Shown in pieces: positions 26,176-33,802 of a DNA stretch of 64,000 nt (position 1 is its first letter; every line of letters begins with the position of its first letter). This stretch comes from Ferruginibacter sp. GTDB lineage: Bacteria > Bacteroidota > Bacteroidia > Chitinophagales > Chitinophagaceae. A program made the position numbers and the translations under genes. Under the pieces are notes generated by a model. The model did no database searches and was not told the origin of the DNA. It worked only from the letters and a program-made list of their open reading frames with translations. Location of the stretch: positions 24,883-88,882 of the forward strand of contig JACMKX010000103.1 in assembly GCA_014379905.1 (NCBI GenBank), read 5' to 3'.

Positions 26176-26555
26176 TGTTGTTGAGTGTTTAGTACCCTTT
26201 TTTTATTGTCAGATATCGCCCTGTTTCTCAATTTAAAAAATATGTAAAGATTGAGGAAATGCATAGCGCCTAAAATGAGAATGATAAGGCCTATCTTGAT
26301 GCTTAGTTTTTCAAGCACCTGTTGAAAATTTAATACATCTTCATGTATTTGTAAAGTGTAAATGGCGTAACCAAGGTTAATAAGATAAAAGCCTACCAGT
26401 AATAAATTATTTACGCTATCTGCCAGTTCTTTATTTCCATGAAAGATATCATATAAAAATACCCTGCCATTTTTAAATAAAGTTTTGGCAACCCAAATGG
26501 TCAATCCAATTGTTAGTACTAAATACAGTGTGTAAGTAATGATGATCTGGTTCAT
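26172..26555 (-). CDS. Small membrane protein of the GbsR operon (a)
   Basis: A 127-residue protein with three hydrophobic segments (residues about 6-22, 47-67, 86-108) and a polar C-terminus (RNRAISDNKKRVLNTQQQ). No family was recognised. It overlaps the TIGR01777 start by 4 nt, so the two are probably expressed together. Confidence 0.65.
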   Translation of the reverse strand: MNQIIITYTLYLVLTIGLTIWVAKTLFKNGRVFLYDIFHGNKELADSVNNLLLVGFYLINLGYAIYTLQIHEDVLNFQQVLEKLSIKIGLIILILGAMHFLNLYIFFKLRNRAISDNKKRVLNTQQQ

Positions 26556-26586
26556 AAGTATATATTTTAAAATTTGAGTAACCTGT

Positions 26587-27390
26587 TTAAGAAGCCAGGA
26601 AAAAGAGGAAGCTACCTACGCACAGCATATTTATAGCAACCACCAGTTTGTTGTTTTGAACGATTCCCGCATAGGTCATTCTGCGGATATATTCCCTGGC
26701 TATAAAAAAACCTATCATACCAAAAGAGCAATTAATTGAACCCGCTCCGATAATATTTTGAAAAACCTGTAGCGGTAACAACAGCAGCATGGTAAGCATT
26801 GCCAGCATATTTACCTGTCCGAGGTATTCCAGCCCTTTTTGTTTGCCTAATAGAATGGCTATACCAATATTTATAGCTACAAAACTGAAATGAGCTATTT
26901 GCATTGCTTCAAAACCGGCAGTGGAGAAGATGCCTTTTTTAAAAACAGGGATACACAATGTAAACAGCCAGCTATTCAATAACAAGCCGGTGATAAGGAA
27001 GAGTATACGATACCTGCTGCTAAAATCAGGGCTGCAGTCGTATCTAATGCTTTTTGTTGCAACAATAACTTTCCTGTTATAAGAAACAAGTTTATACAAT
27101 TTTTTCAGCAGCCAGTGCAGGGGAGCAAAGTTCCCTGCTTTTTTTATCCATGGCATTTTTGCGCTTAAAATTTCCAATAATGCATCAATGCCATACCATA
27201 CCTTACCTGTGCTGTTGTCTATTAAAGGAATTTCATTATGGCACCTTGCCTTGTCTAATTTTTCCAGCAATTCAGGAGCTGTTTCATTAAAATGTTTCCT
27301 GCCTTCTTTTTCCAGTAAACCTGTTTTTACAAATGCACCGGTGTAGGCAACGCAGAGTGGACATTCCTTATCATATATAAGCGTTTTCAT
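26587..27390 (-). CDS. DCC thiol-disulfide domain fused to a membrane domain
   Basis: A 267-residue protein. The N-terminal half is a DCC/DUF393 domain (MKTLIYDKECPLCVAYTGAF, with C-x2-C). The C-terminal half (about residues 130-267) has four or five membrane helices (ILFLITGLLLNSWLFTLCIP, MLAMLTMLLLLPLQVF). The active site is therefore probably tethered at the cytoplasmic face. The ATG at 27390 is chosen over one at 27414 because it lies right before the DCC motif. It is 7 nt after the next membrane-protein gene. Confidence 0.75.
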   Translation of the reverse strand: MKTLIYDKECPLCVAYTGAFVKTGLLEKEGRKHFNETAPELLEKLDKARCHNEIPLIDNSTGKVWYGIDALLEILSAKMPWIKKAGNFAPLHWLLKKLYKLVSYNRKVIVATKSIRYDCSPDFSSRYRILFLITGLLLNSWLFTLCIPVFKKGIFSTAGFEAMQIAHFSFVAINIGIAILLGKQKGLEYLGQVNMLAMLTMLLLLPLQVFQNIIGAGSINCSFGMIGFFIAREYIRRMTYAGIVQNNKLVVAINMLCVGSFLFFLAS

Positions 27391-27397
27391 ACAATGA

Positions 27398-27772
27398 TCA
27401 TTTAAGTAAAGCAAGAGGTCTTTGCATTTTTACGTAAATTTCTGCATAGCAAAGCCAGGTATAATAGATGGCCATTAAGGGGGCTGCCACAACGAGGGGG
27501 AATAAAACAAACATCAGAACAGGGTCGTATGTAAGTCCGATAAGAGAAAATGCTACGATGATTCCTACCAGTATATGATATGTATACCGTCTGTCGCCCC
27601 TATGAGTAAACCATCGGTTGAATACATGTATGCTCATGCTTACAATCTGCCAGCCTCCTACAATATAATAAGCTATGAGAAAGGAACGGTCGAATTGTAC
27701 CAGGCTAAATATAAAAGAGCCGATAATTAATAGAACACTTATCCAAAAATCTATTATTTTATATTTTTTCAT
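27398..27772 (-). CDS. Small membrane protein of the GbsR operon (b)
   Basis: A 124-residue protein with four predicted membrane segments (for example IIDFWISVLLIIGSFIFSLV and PVLMFVLFPLVVAAPLMAIY) and a central basic loop with FNRWFTHRGDRRYTYH. I do not recognise the family. It is the second gene of the GbsR-led operon, 79 nt after the regulator. Confidence 0.65.
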   Translation of the reverse strand: MKKYKIIDFWISVLLIIGSFIFSLVQFDRSFLIAYYIVGGWQIVSMSIHVFNRWFTHRGDRRYTYHILVGIIVAFSLIGLTYDPVLMFVLFPLVVAAPLMAIYYTWLCYAEIYVKMQRPLALLK

Positions 27773-27851
27773 AACTGTAAATTTTAAAATTTCAGAAAAA
27801 TATGAAAATACCAGTGCTTAAAAAAGCCGGTTTAAGCGGCCGGTGATATAT

Positions 27852-28358
27852 TTATTTAAACATTTTTAGCATACTACCTGTAAACCAGTTTTCTTCTGCT
27901 TTTATTAATAAGTCGAGTGTTTTATCTGCCTGCAGGCCCAGTTTTTTTATGCTGCCAATAACCTGTGTAAATTGCTGTACGGCTTTGTCTTTTTTATCGC
28001 CTTCCACATTTTCGAGCTGGCTTAGCAATTTGATCATGGGATCCAGTTCTCTTTTTTTTCTTTCTTTAATGATCTGTGTTGCCACTTTCCAGATGTCTTT
28101 TTCAGCGGTAAAATATTCTTTTCTTTCCCCGGAAATGATCACCCTGTCTACCAGTCCCCAGCCAATTAATTCCCGGATATTCATGTTTACATTTCCCCGG
28201 CTGATGCTGAGTTCTTCCATGATCTCATCCTGCGTAAGCGGGTTAATGCTCACCAGCAACAATGCATGTATCTGCGCCATGGTGCGGTTAATGCCCCATT
28301 GGGTACCAAATGCTCCCCAGCTGCTGATGAATTGTTGTTTGGCTTCTGATAATTTCAT
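27852..28358 (-). CDS. GbsR/MarR-family transcriptional regulator
   Basis: A 168-residue winged-helix regulator. The DNA-binding region is visible at about residues 27-85 (TMAQIHALLLVSINPLTQDE, IMEELSISRGNVNMNIREL, wing GLVDRVIISGERKEYFTAE), followed by a helical C-terminal half. The SRGNVNMNIREL recognition helix is typical of GbsR-like proteins, which in Bacillus control choline uptake and glycine betaine synthesis. Here no such genes are near, so its targets are most simply its own operon (six genes downstream). The promoter at 28363-28392 is complete and ends 4 nt before the ATG, so binding there would give autoregulation. Confidence 0.85.
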   Translation of the reverse strand: MKLSEAKQQFISSWGAFGTQWGINRTMAQIHALLLVSINPLTQDEIMEELSISRGNVNMNIRELIGWGLVDRVIISGERKEYFTAEKDIWKVATQIIKERKKRELDPMIKLLSQLENVEGDKKDKAVQQFTQVIGSIKKLGLQADKTLDLLIKAEENWFTGSMLKMFK

Positions 28359-28362
28359 AACA

Positions 28363-28392
28363 CAAATATAAGTCGTGTTTCTGAATTTTCAA
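28363..28392 (-). promoter_or_regulatory. Promoter of the GbsR-led operon, probable leaderless start
   Basis: Minus strand: TTG (28392-28390), 19 nt, TATATTTG (28370-28363). The -7 box ends 4 nt before the ATG at 28358. Confidence 0.7.
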
Positions 28393-28411
28393 AAAATATT
28401 GAAAACAAATT

Positions 28412-29326
28412 TTATTCTTTCCGAACATATTTAATATCCACCCTTGCATTAACGGTGTAATCTGAGGATACCCTTAATTCAAATTTTTCTTTTCCCGACC
28501 AGATGGTCAGATAGGCAGTATTGGGAGGAATGCTGCCAAGGTTATTGGCCATTAATTCGATGGACTGAATGGTATCTTTCTTAACAGGGATAGTAGTTTC
28601 AAACGCCTTTGCCGTTAACCCGAGCTGGTTGATTATAATTTTTCCGTCCAGGAAAACCGTTACCGTATCGTTGTCTATCTCACCGTTATCGTGAAGCGTT
28701 AATTTTATACTATCTGCATTTGTAATAATTGTATTGACCAGCTGCGATTTTCTTGTTTCTTTTTGTTTACCCAGTTCCATGATCTTTGGATCCTCATTTG
28801 GAATTGGAATGGAACCTGGTTTATTATCAGCGGTGCCGGTAGTAATAGGCTTTGAACTATCTGCTAAATGGCCGGCCGGATTGACAACCGGGAGTTTGGC
28901 AGCTATAAGTTTCGTGGTTTCAATATCACCGGATACTTTCCTGTAACTAATGGGAGAGCCCAGCCCAAATGACAGGATCTTTGCTACGGTTTGTTTAGGT
29001 ACTCCTGTACCTTTAAGATATTCCATCTCTCCCACTTTGGAATAAATAAGGCGGTAATTACTCAAACCATGCGACAAGGTTCTTTCAATAAAACTGGTAT
29101 TTACGCCCCTGAGCTTTTTTGTGGAATCATTGTAAATACCTTCAAAGTTTGCTTTGCAATAACCCATACCAGTATCATAGGTAAAACCAAAACAGGAATC
29201 GCCTACCTGTATGATCACTATTTTATAATCTCCCGACATTCCCTGCCAGGTACCGGTGAGGTTCTGGGCATAGTTTTTTTGCAACGCAAGCGTGCATAAT
29301 GTTACCAGTAAAAAACAGTATTTCAT
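28412..29326 (-). CDS. Secreted beta-rich protein of unknown function
   Basis: A 304-residue exported protein with a signal peptide (MKYCFLLVTLCTLALQKNYAQ). The N-terminal part (NLTGTWQGMSGDYKIVIIQV) resembles small lipocalin-like or 'TWxG' domains. A low-complexity Pro/Lys linker (about 150-190) leads to a C-terminal beta-sandwich with LHDNGEIDNDTVTVFLDGK, a motif I have met in other Bacteroidota surface proteins. Its ATG comes directly after the T-run of a strong terminator hairpin, leaving no room for a ribosome-binding site. It is followed by the GbsR operon on the same strand. Confidence 0.65.
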   Translation of the reverse strand: MKYCFLLVTLCTLALQKNYAQNLTGTWQGMSGDYKIVIIQVGDSCFGFTYDTGMGYCKANFEGIYNDSTKKLRGVNTSFIERTLSHGLSNYRLIYSKVGEMEYLKGTGVPKQTVAKILSFGLGSPISYRKVSGDIETTKLIAAKLPVVNPAGHLADSSKPITTGTADNKPGSIPIPNEDPKIMELGKQKETRKSQLVNTIITNADSIKLTLHDNGEIDNDTVTVFLDGKIIINQLGLTAKAFETTIPVKKDTIQSIELMANNLGSIPPNTAYLTIWSGKEKFELRVSSDYTVNARVDIKYVRKE

Positions 29327-29358
29327 AAAAAAGGCGTTAGCATATAATTGCTAACGCC
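29327..29358 (-). terminator. Terminator of pdhC abutting the next start codon
   Basis: On the minus strand GGCGTTAGCA, loop ATTATA, TGCTAACGCC, then six T, immediately followed by the ATG of the 28412-29326 gene. It is a perfect 10-bp stem. Confidence 0.85.
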
Positions 29359-29379
29359 CGTAAATATAATAAGGAAAAT

Positions 29380-31086
29380 TTACACCAGCATGGTTACCGG
29401 GTTCTCCATGTATTTTTTTAAGGTTTGCAGGAAGGCTGCCCCTACGGCTCCATCTACACTTCGGTGATCGCAGCTTAAGGTTAGTTTCATAACATTGGTT
29501 ACGCCAAAACCATCGCCTTTTTTAACCACTATTTCTTTAATACGGCCTACGGCTAAGATAGCACTATCCGGCGGGTTAATGATGGCAGTAAATTCTTCAA
29601 TGTCCATCATCCCTAAATTAGAAATGGTGAATGTGTTGCCACTGAATTCATTTGGCTGCAGTTTTTTATCCTTTGCTTTTGCATACAGTTGTTTCGCATC
29701 AGCAGCAATCTGCGACAATGATTTCTGGTCAGCAAAACGGATAACCGGAACGATCAAACCTTCCGGTAGAGCCAGCGCACTGCCAATATGAATGTGATGA
29801 TTCTGGCGGATAAAATCTCCCATCCAGCTACTGTTTACATCAGGGTGTTGACGAAGTGCCACTGCACAGGCTTTTATCAGCATATCGTTGAAGGAGATCT
29901 TAACCGGGCTTACTTCATTCATAGCCGTACGTGCCGTCATGGCGTTATCCATGTTGACCTCCATTGTGAGGTAAAAATGCGGCGCACTGAATTTACTTTC
30001 TCCCAGTCGGCGTGCAATTACTTTGCGCATTTGCGTCAACGGAACATCTGTATGACCTTCCTGCCCGGCCGGCGTAAAGCTTGCCACCGGAGTTCCTGCC
30101 ACCGTTGCTGATTTCGATTCTGCCGCTACAGGTTTTGCAGCAGACGGAACAAAGCCATCAATATCTTTTTTAGTTATTCTTCCACCATCGCCACTTCCAT
30201 TAACCTGGGAAAGGTTGATACCTTTTTCTTCTGCCAGTTTTTTAGCGAGGGGAGAGGCTTTGATGCGATCGGAAGTGCCCTGATCCTGTTTACCGGATAC
30301 TGGTTCCCCGCTAGCAGCTGCTGTGTTGTTAGTATTTTCAGTTGCGGCGGAAGCTTCGGTGGTCTGTGGTCGGTTGTCGGGGGTCGCCGCTGCTCCATTC
30401 CCTCCGGATTTTTCCGCTGCCACAAAAGCTGCCACATCTGTACCTTCTTTACCAACAATAGCGATGATCTCGTTTATTTTAGCAGCTTTGCCAGCCTCTA
30501 CGCCAATGTATAATAAAGTGCCTTCTTCATAGCCTACTACTTCCATGGTGGCTTTGTCTGTTTCAACTTCAGCCAATACATCGTCTGCCTTAACCTTATC
30601 CCCCACAGCTTTGCTCCAGGATATGATCTTTCCTTCTGTCATGGTATCGCTCAACAGGGGCATTCGTATCTCTTTGGCTCCTGCAGGTAGTTCAACTTTA
30701 GAACCCGTTGCCTGTTTCTGGTTATTCGCTTCTGGTTTCTCGTTGGGAGTTTGGGGTTTGGCAGGGTCTTCAGCTTTTGCCGGAGCTTCAGAGGTCGGTT
30801 GTTGGCTGTCTGTGGTCTTATTCTCCAGCAAACCTTTGTAATCTTCTCCATCCTTACCCACTACTGCAATGATCTCGTTGATCTGTGCGGCTTTACCTGC
30901 TTCCACGCCAATATATAACAGGGTGCCATCTACATATCCCACTACTTCCATAGTGGCTTTATCTGTTTCTACTTCAGCCAGTACATCATCTGCTTTCACT
31001 TTATCACCTACCGCTTTGTTCCATGATATGATCTTCCCTTCTGTCATCGTATCGCTCAAAAGCGGCATGCGTATTACTTCTGCCAT
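29380..31086 (-). CDS. pdhC: Pyruvate dehydrogenase E2, dihydrolipoamide acetyltransferase
   Basis: The 568-residue E2 core of the pyruvate dehydrogenase complex, which passes acetyl groups from lipoyl-lysine to CoA. There are two lipoyl domains (about 1-85 and 138-225) with lipoylated Lys43 and Lys178 in ETDKATMEVVG, an E3/E1-binding domain (273-313, IKASPLAKKLAEEKGINLS) and a catalytic domain (345-568) with CDHRSVDGAVGAAF (539-552). The two lipoyl domains are nearly identical. The linkers are rich in Ala, Pro, Asn and Gln, and stretches at residues 91-100, 111-130 and 236-245 are written in the same degenerate words as intergenic repeats. LipA and LipB, which lipoylate it, are also in this window. 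E1 and E3 are not. Confidence 0.94.
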   Translation of the reverse strand: MAEVIRMPLLSDTMTEGKIISWNKAVGDKVKADDVLAEVETDKATMEVVGYVDGTLLYIGVEAGKAAQINEIIAVVGKDGEDYKGLLENKTTDSQQPTSEAPAKAEDPAKPQTPNEKPEANNQKQATGSKVELPAGAKEIRMPLLSDTMTEGKIISWSKAVGDKVKADDVLAEVETDKATMEVVGYEEGTLLYIGVEAGKAAKINEIIAIVGKEGTDVAAFVAAEKSGGNGAAATPDNRPQTTEASAATENTNNTAAASGEPVSGKQDQGTSDRIKASPLAKKLAEEKGINLSQVNGSGDGGRITKKDIDGFVPSAAKPVAAESKSATVAGTPVASFTPAGQEGHTDVPLTQMRKVIARRLGESKFSAPHFYLTMEVNMDNAMTARTAMNEVSPVKISFNDMLIKACAVALRQHPDVNSSWMGDFIRQNHHIHIGSALALPEGLIVPVIRFADQKSLSQIAADAKQLYAKAKDKKLQPNEFSGNTFTISNLGMMDIEEFTAIINPPDSAILAVGRIKEIVVKKGDGFGVTNVMKLTLSCDHRSVDGAVGAAFLQTLKKYMENPVTMLV

Positions 31087-31190
31087 AATCTTAAATTCAA
31101 ATTTTGTGAAATGAGGCCCGAAATTAATGCAAAAACAGCATAATTATCAAGGTTTTGGGGTTTTTCAATTGTTGGACGATTGTTGTATGA

Positions 31191-31288
31191 CAATTATTGA
31201 TTATTAATTAATGATTATTGTAAACTTCGATTGTTTTATCCTATTTATTCGCTGCAGCCAGTAATTAATAATCAGTAATTAATAATCC
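31191..31288. repeat. GATTATTAATTA palindrome between dnaX and pdhC
   Basis: CAATTATTGATTATTAATTA plus ATGATTATTG (31191-31220) is answered by GTAATTAATAATCAGTAATT plus AATAATCC (31261-31288), inverted. Same family at 35003-35114. The rest of the 208-bp interval holds no gene. Confidence 0.7.
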
Positions 31289-31294
31289 TTACCA

Positions 31295-33079
31295 TTAACC
31301 AATATCCAGCCGCAATTTTTCTTTGAGCAGCTTTACATTCGGGTACTGATCTGCCATCAACAGGAATTTTTGTTTGCCGGTAAGCGTTGTTACGGGCTGC
31401 TCTTCATCTACTACCGCATTTTTATTAACCAACAACTGGTAGGTGAGGGAACGGTTGCGAAACTTTTTGGTAAAATGTTCTATCAATCCAGCCCTTTCCA
31501 CTTCTACAAATTTGGACTGCATGGCATTTTCAACAGTAATTTCAAAACTATTGTCATCAACTATATTCAATGTTGCCATTCCAAAAATGGTCACAGAGGA
31601 ATGGTTCTTATTTTTCTTCAGTATCTCAATGTATTCATTCCAGCCCTCCTGCAATTTTTGCTGCGTTAGCAAAATACTTTCTACGCCCGGTATGTTATTT
31701 TGTTGCGCAATTTTTTCCCTCAGTTTTTTCAGGGAGCCCAGGGGAGCTGGAGGAGCAGTTGTACTAATGTTAACCGGTGTTTCTTTTTTAGCAAGAAGAA
31801 CAGGTTCCGGGATTTCAACCAGCAGGCTTGCTTCTTCTTTTACTGCGGTATTTTTTACTGCTTTTAGGGGGGCAACCTGTTCATTTTTCAACCGGATAAC
31901 CGGCAATGCCCGAAAGGCTACCGGTTTTGCATTATCTGTCAGTTTTTTTTTAATTAAACCGCTGTCGGCCTGTTGTACTTCTATCGCCTGCTGCAGGTAG
32001 CTCAGTTTAATGAGCAGCATTTCTGTAAAGAGTTTTTTATTTCGGGCAGTTTTGAAACCCATATTGGCTTCGCTCAATAAATTAAGTGTGGCCAGTATCC
32101 AGCCGGTATCTGTTTTTTGTGCCCAGGCCAGGTATTTTTCTTTAAAATCATCTGCCACTTCCAGCAGGCTTATTGCTTTGGGATCTTTACTCACCAGCAG
32201 GTTGCGGGTAAATTCTGTAAAGCCTTCAATAAAACTATCTGCCTCAAACCCTTTTTGCAAAATATTATCCAATAATAATAAAGCGTCGCTCAGTTGCTGG
32301 TTTTGTAAATATTCCAGCAGTTTAAAATAATAATCTTCGTCTAAAATATTTAGATGCTCCAGGGTATTGGCATAGGTAAGATGACCGTCGGTAAAGCTTA
32401 CAATCTTATCCAGTATGCTTAATGAATCCCTCATACAACCTTCGCTTTTTTGAGCGATGATATGAAGGGCCGTTTTTTCCGCTTCAATATTTTCTTTTAC
32501 GCAAATTTCCTGCAGGTGCTCTACCGTATCGTTATTGGTGATGCGTTTGAAATCAAATATCTGGCAACGACTTAGTATGGTTGGAAGGATCTTATGTTTT
32601 TCGGTGGTAGCTAAAATAAATATGGCGTAGGGTGGTGGCTCTTCCAGCGTTTTTAAAAAAGCATTGAAGGCGGCTGCACTCAGCATATGAACCTCATCTA
32701 CAATATACACTTTGTATTCACCCGCCTGTGGTGCAAAGCGCACCTGCTCCACCAGGGCTCTTATATCATCCACGGAGTTGTTGCTGGCAGCATCCAGTTC
32801 ATGAATATTTAAAGAGGTACCGGCATCAAATGAAACACAACTGTTGCAGGTATTGCAGGCTTCCCCGTCCGCAGTTTTTGTTTCGCAATTAATGGTTTTT
32901 GCGAGGATGCGGGCGCAGGTTGTTTTACCCACACCTCTTGGTCCGCAAAATAAAAAAGCATGCGCCAGCTGGTTATTGTTGATGGCGTTTTTTAAAGTAG
33001 TGGTAATATGCGACTGGCCCACTACTGTATTAAAATTCTGCGGGCGGTATTTGCGTGCAGAAACAATGAATTTATCCAT
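31295..33079 (-). CDS. dnaX: DNA polymerase III subunit gamma/tau
   Basis: The 594-residue clamp-loader ATPase of the replicative polymerase. Walker A is GPRGVGKTT (46-54). The zinc cluster has Cys65, Cys75, Cys78 and Cys81 (CETKTADGEACNTCNSC). Walker B is YIVDEVHMLS and the sensor is LATTEKHKILPTILSRCQ. After domain III (about residue 360) comes a variable tau-like tail (PVAFRALPVIRLKNEQ) and a C-terminal helical part. I see no clear A-rich slippage site that would make a short gamma form. A -7 box lies 44 nt upstream. Confidence 0.95.
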   Translation of the reverse strand: MDKFIVSARKYRPQNFNTVVGQSHITTTLKNAINNNQLAHAFLFCGPRGVGKTTCARILAKTINCETKTADGEACNTCNSCVSFDAGTSLNIHELDAASNNSVDDIRALVEQVRFAPQAGEYKVYIVDEVHMLSAAAFNAFLKTLEEPPPYAIFILATTEKHKILPTILSRCQIFDFKRITNNDTVEHLQEICVKENIEAEKTALHIIAQKSEGCMRDSLSILDKIVSFTDGHLTYANTLEHLNILDEDYYFKLLEYLQNQQLSDALLLLDNILQKGFEADSFIEGFTEFTRNLLVSKDPKAISLLEVADDFKEKYLAWAQKTDTGWILATLNLLSEANMGFKTARNKKLFTEMLLIKLSYLQQAIEVQQADSGLIKKKLTDNAKPVAFRALPVIRLKNEQVAPLKAVKNTAVKEEASLLVEIPEPVLLAKKETPVNISTTAPPAPLGSLKKLREKIAQQNNIPGVESILLTQQKLQEGWNEYIEILKKNKNHSSVTIFGMATLNIVDDNSFEITVENAMQSKFVEVERAGLIEHFTKKFRNRSLTYQLLVNKNAVVDEEQPVTTLTGKQKFLLMADQYPNVKLLKEKLRLDIG

Positions 33080-33122
33080 GATTTAACGAAAATTGTAATC
33101 ATTATTCTAAACAGTGAAGGTA

Positions 33123-33130
33123 CAAAAATA
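33123..33130 (-). promoter_or_regulatory. Putative dnaX promoter -7 box
   Basis: TATTTTTG on the minus strand fits TAnnTTTG, 43 nt before the dnaX ATG. No -33 TTG is evident. Confidence 0.4.
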
Positions 33131-33315
33131 AGGGTGGTTTGGAGAGGTACAGGAGTGAAATAAAGTATGATAAAAACAGTGCCGAAGACTTATTTCATTA
33201 AAAACCGGGAAATGGTATCATCAACGCATTTTTTTATATGCAAATATCGTCTATATTTATGCTGTACCGATAGATCATGCCAATACATTGAAATTGACTA
33301 TAAACTAACATATTC

Positions 33316-33795
33316 GTGAAAACTTTAATTACCATTTTGCTTTTTATTATTAGTATAAATTGCGCAGCTCAACAAACTTTTAAAAGAAATGATATTTATT
33401 TAGAAGCAGGTGGTGCCAGTTTGTTTGGGGGAGTAAACTATGAACGCCAACTTAGCAAAACTACCGGCCTGGCGGCAAGAATAGGTATCGGTTTTTATAT
33501 GGAAAAGAGTTTTTATCTAAGCCTTCCTGTAGGGCTGCATTATTTATTTAAACTCAATGAGCATAAAGGCACTTTCATAGATGCGGGGCTGACTACTACG
33601 TTTACCTGGGAAGATGGTAAGATATTTAATAAAGGAGAGAATTACGGAGATATGGATTTTGTAAATGTTGTCCCAAGCGTCGGCTACAGAAAACATACAG
33701 CTAAAAACCTGATGTGGCGTATTAGCTTTTCTCCCATCATCAACAAATATGTATTTTTTCCGTGGGTAGGGTTCTCCGTTGGAAAAAAGTTTTAA
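33316..33795 (+). CDS. Small outer-membrane-type protein
   Basis: A 159-residue protein with a signal peptide (MKTLITILLFIISINCAAQQ) and eight or so amphipathic strands ending SVGKKF, a layout typical of small eight-stranded outer-membrane barrels. No family was identified. It begins with GTG at 33316, since no ATG lies suitably placed. Its stop is 7 nt from the convergent stop of the GNAT-like gene, with no terminator between. It resembles a conserved hypothetical porin-like protein more than a lipoprotein, since Cys16 has no lipobox spacing. Confidence 0.6.
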   Translation: MKTLITILLFIISINCAAQQTFKRNDIYLEAGGASLFGGVNYERQLSKTTGLAARIGIGFYMEKSFYLSLPVGLHYLFKLNEHKGTFIDAGLTTTFTWEDGKIFNKGENYGDMDFVNVVPSVGYRKHTAKNLMWRISFSPIINKYVFFPWVGFSVGKKF

Positions 33796-33802
33796 TACTA
33801 TG

